From Clostridia bacterium (GTDB lineage Bacteria; Bacillota; Clostridia; Oscillospirales; Acutalibacteraceae), in contig JAFQKZ010000102.1 of the NCBI GenBank assembly GCA_017414725.1, forward strand, positions 1 to 5,250: DNA of 5,250 nt, given 5' to 3'. Of the stretch, positions 5,020 to 5,250 are shown piece by piece (the stretch's first letter is position 1; every line of letters starts with the position of its first letter). The position numbers and the translations under genes were made by a program. The notes beneath the pieces are model-generated. The model did no database searches, had not been told where the DNA came from, and saw nothing but the letters and a program-made list of their open reading frames with translations.

Positions 5020-5250
5020 GCAAAATCATGTGATTTTAAGTGTCTGACAGAACTAAACAAAAATATAAATATCTGTCAAAACATGCGAGTTTCCAAATTA
5101 CCGACTTTTGACATAAAAATCTCAGATATATTTGACAGATATGTTTCGAATATCATAACTCGGGCCGTTATAATCGGCGGTCTCGAGCCCATGCTACAAT
5201 TTCACGAAGTATATTCTTTAATATACTATTTCAGAAAAAACAATTGCCCC
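5020..5250 (+). pseudogene. nrdG: 5'-truncated second copy of nrdG, running off the window
   Basis: This copy corresponds to nrdG codons 34-110, from the residue Ala-Lys-Ser before the first cluster cysteine through GGLEP and on to the window edge. The reading frame is fully open, and every difference from copy 1 is silent. Codons 1-33 are missing. In frame, a TAA at 5011-5013 stands three codons upstream of the repeat edge, leaving TTG 5014 as the only possible initiator, with no visible ribosome binding site. Copy 1 is complete and coupled to nrdD, so this one is probably an untranslated remnant. The lack of any amino-acid change says it was a working gene until recently, or comes from a variant strain. 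Confidence 0.8.
5022..5037. repeat. 7-2-7 palindrome at the repeat boundary (copy 2)
   Basis: This is the same AAAATCA-TG-TGATTTT palindrome as at 2357-2372, again two bases inside the point where the nrdG copies begin to match. If the block between the copies is an inserted element, these two sites would be its left and right attachment sequences. Confidence 0.5.

Noticed and set aside
1..5250. CRISPR array or insertion-sequence transposase
   Set aside because: There are no regularly spaced short repeats and no transposase-like frame in the window.

Overview
This AT-rich window carries the end of an anaerobic ribonucleotide reductase operon, followed by an unrelated block of genes that lies between two copies of the same nrdG sequence. 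The low GC, AGAAAGGA-type ribosome binding sites and sigma70/sigmaA-type promoters fit a low-GC anaerobic bacterium (Bacillota-like or similar) or one of its phages or prophages. The sequence alone does not decide which, and no structural phage gene is present.

Layout: 1-312 is the 3' part of a small CPKC redoxin gene. 356-2266 is nrdD, the class III (oxygen-sensitive, glycyl-radical) reductase. 2256-2771 is nrdG, its radical-SAM activase, overlapping the end of nrdD. These three form one logical unit: the redoxin is the likely electron donor, NrdD makes deoxynucleoside triphosphates, and NrdG installs the glycyl radical on Gly609. A perfect-consensus promoter (2797-2825) then drives a 536-residue ClpB/torsin-like AAA+ ATPase with hydrophobic N-terminal segments (2886-4496). 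A GC-shifted noncoding stretch (4497-4619) and an intrinsic terminator (4620-4657) follow. A second perfect-consensus promoter (4668-4696), closely resembling the first, drives an 84-codon ORF (4738-4992). That ORF encodes a one-helix peptide whose N-terminal part resembles a double-glycine leader.

The most striking feature is at the right edge. Bases 5020-5250 repeat 2355-2585 (codons 34-110 of nrdG) at 227 of 231 positions, and all four differences are silent transitions. The second copy lacks the first 33 codons. Its left boundary is abrupt, 2 bp before a 7-2-7 palindrome that encodes part of the radical-SAM cysteine motif. One reading is that 2355-5019 is a roughly 2.7-kb element that entered nrdG at this site, supplied its own replacement 3' half, and displaced the original 3' half to the right. 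A tandem duplication, or an assembly join of strain variants, would also fit. No recombinase or transposase gene is visible in the block.
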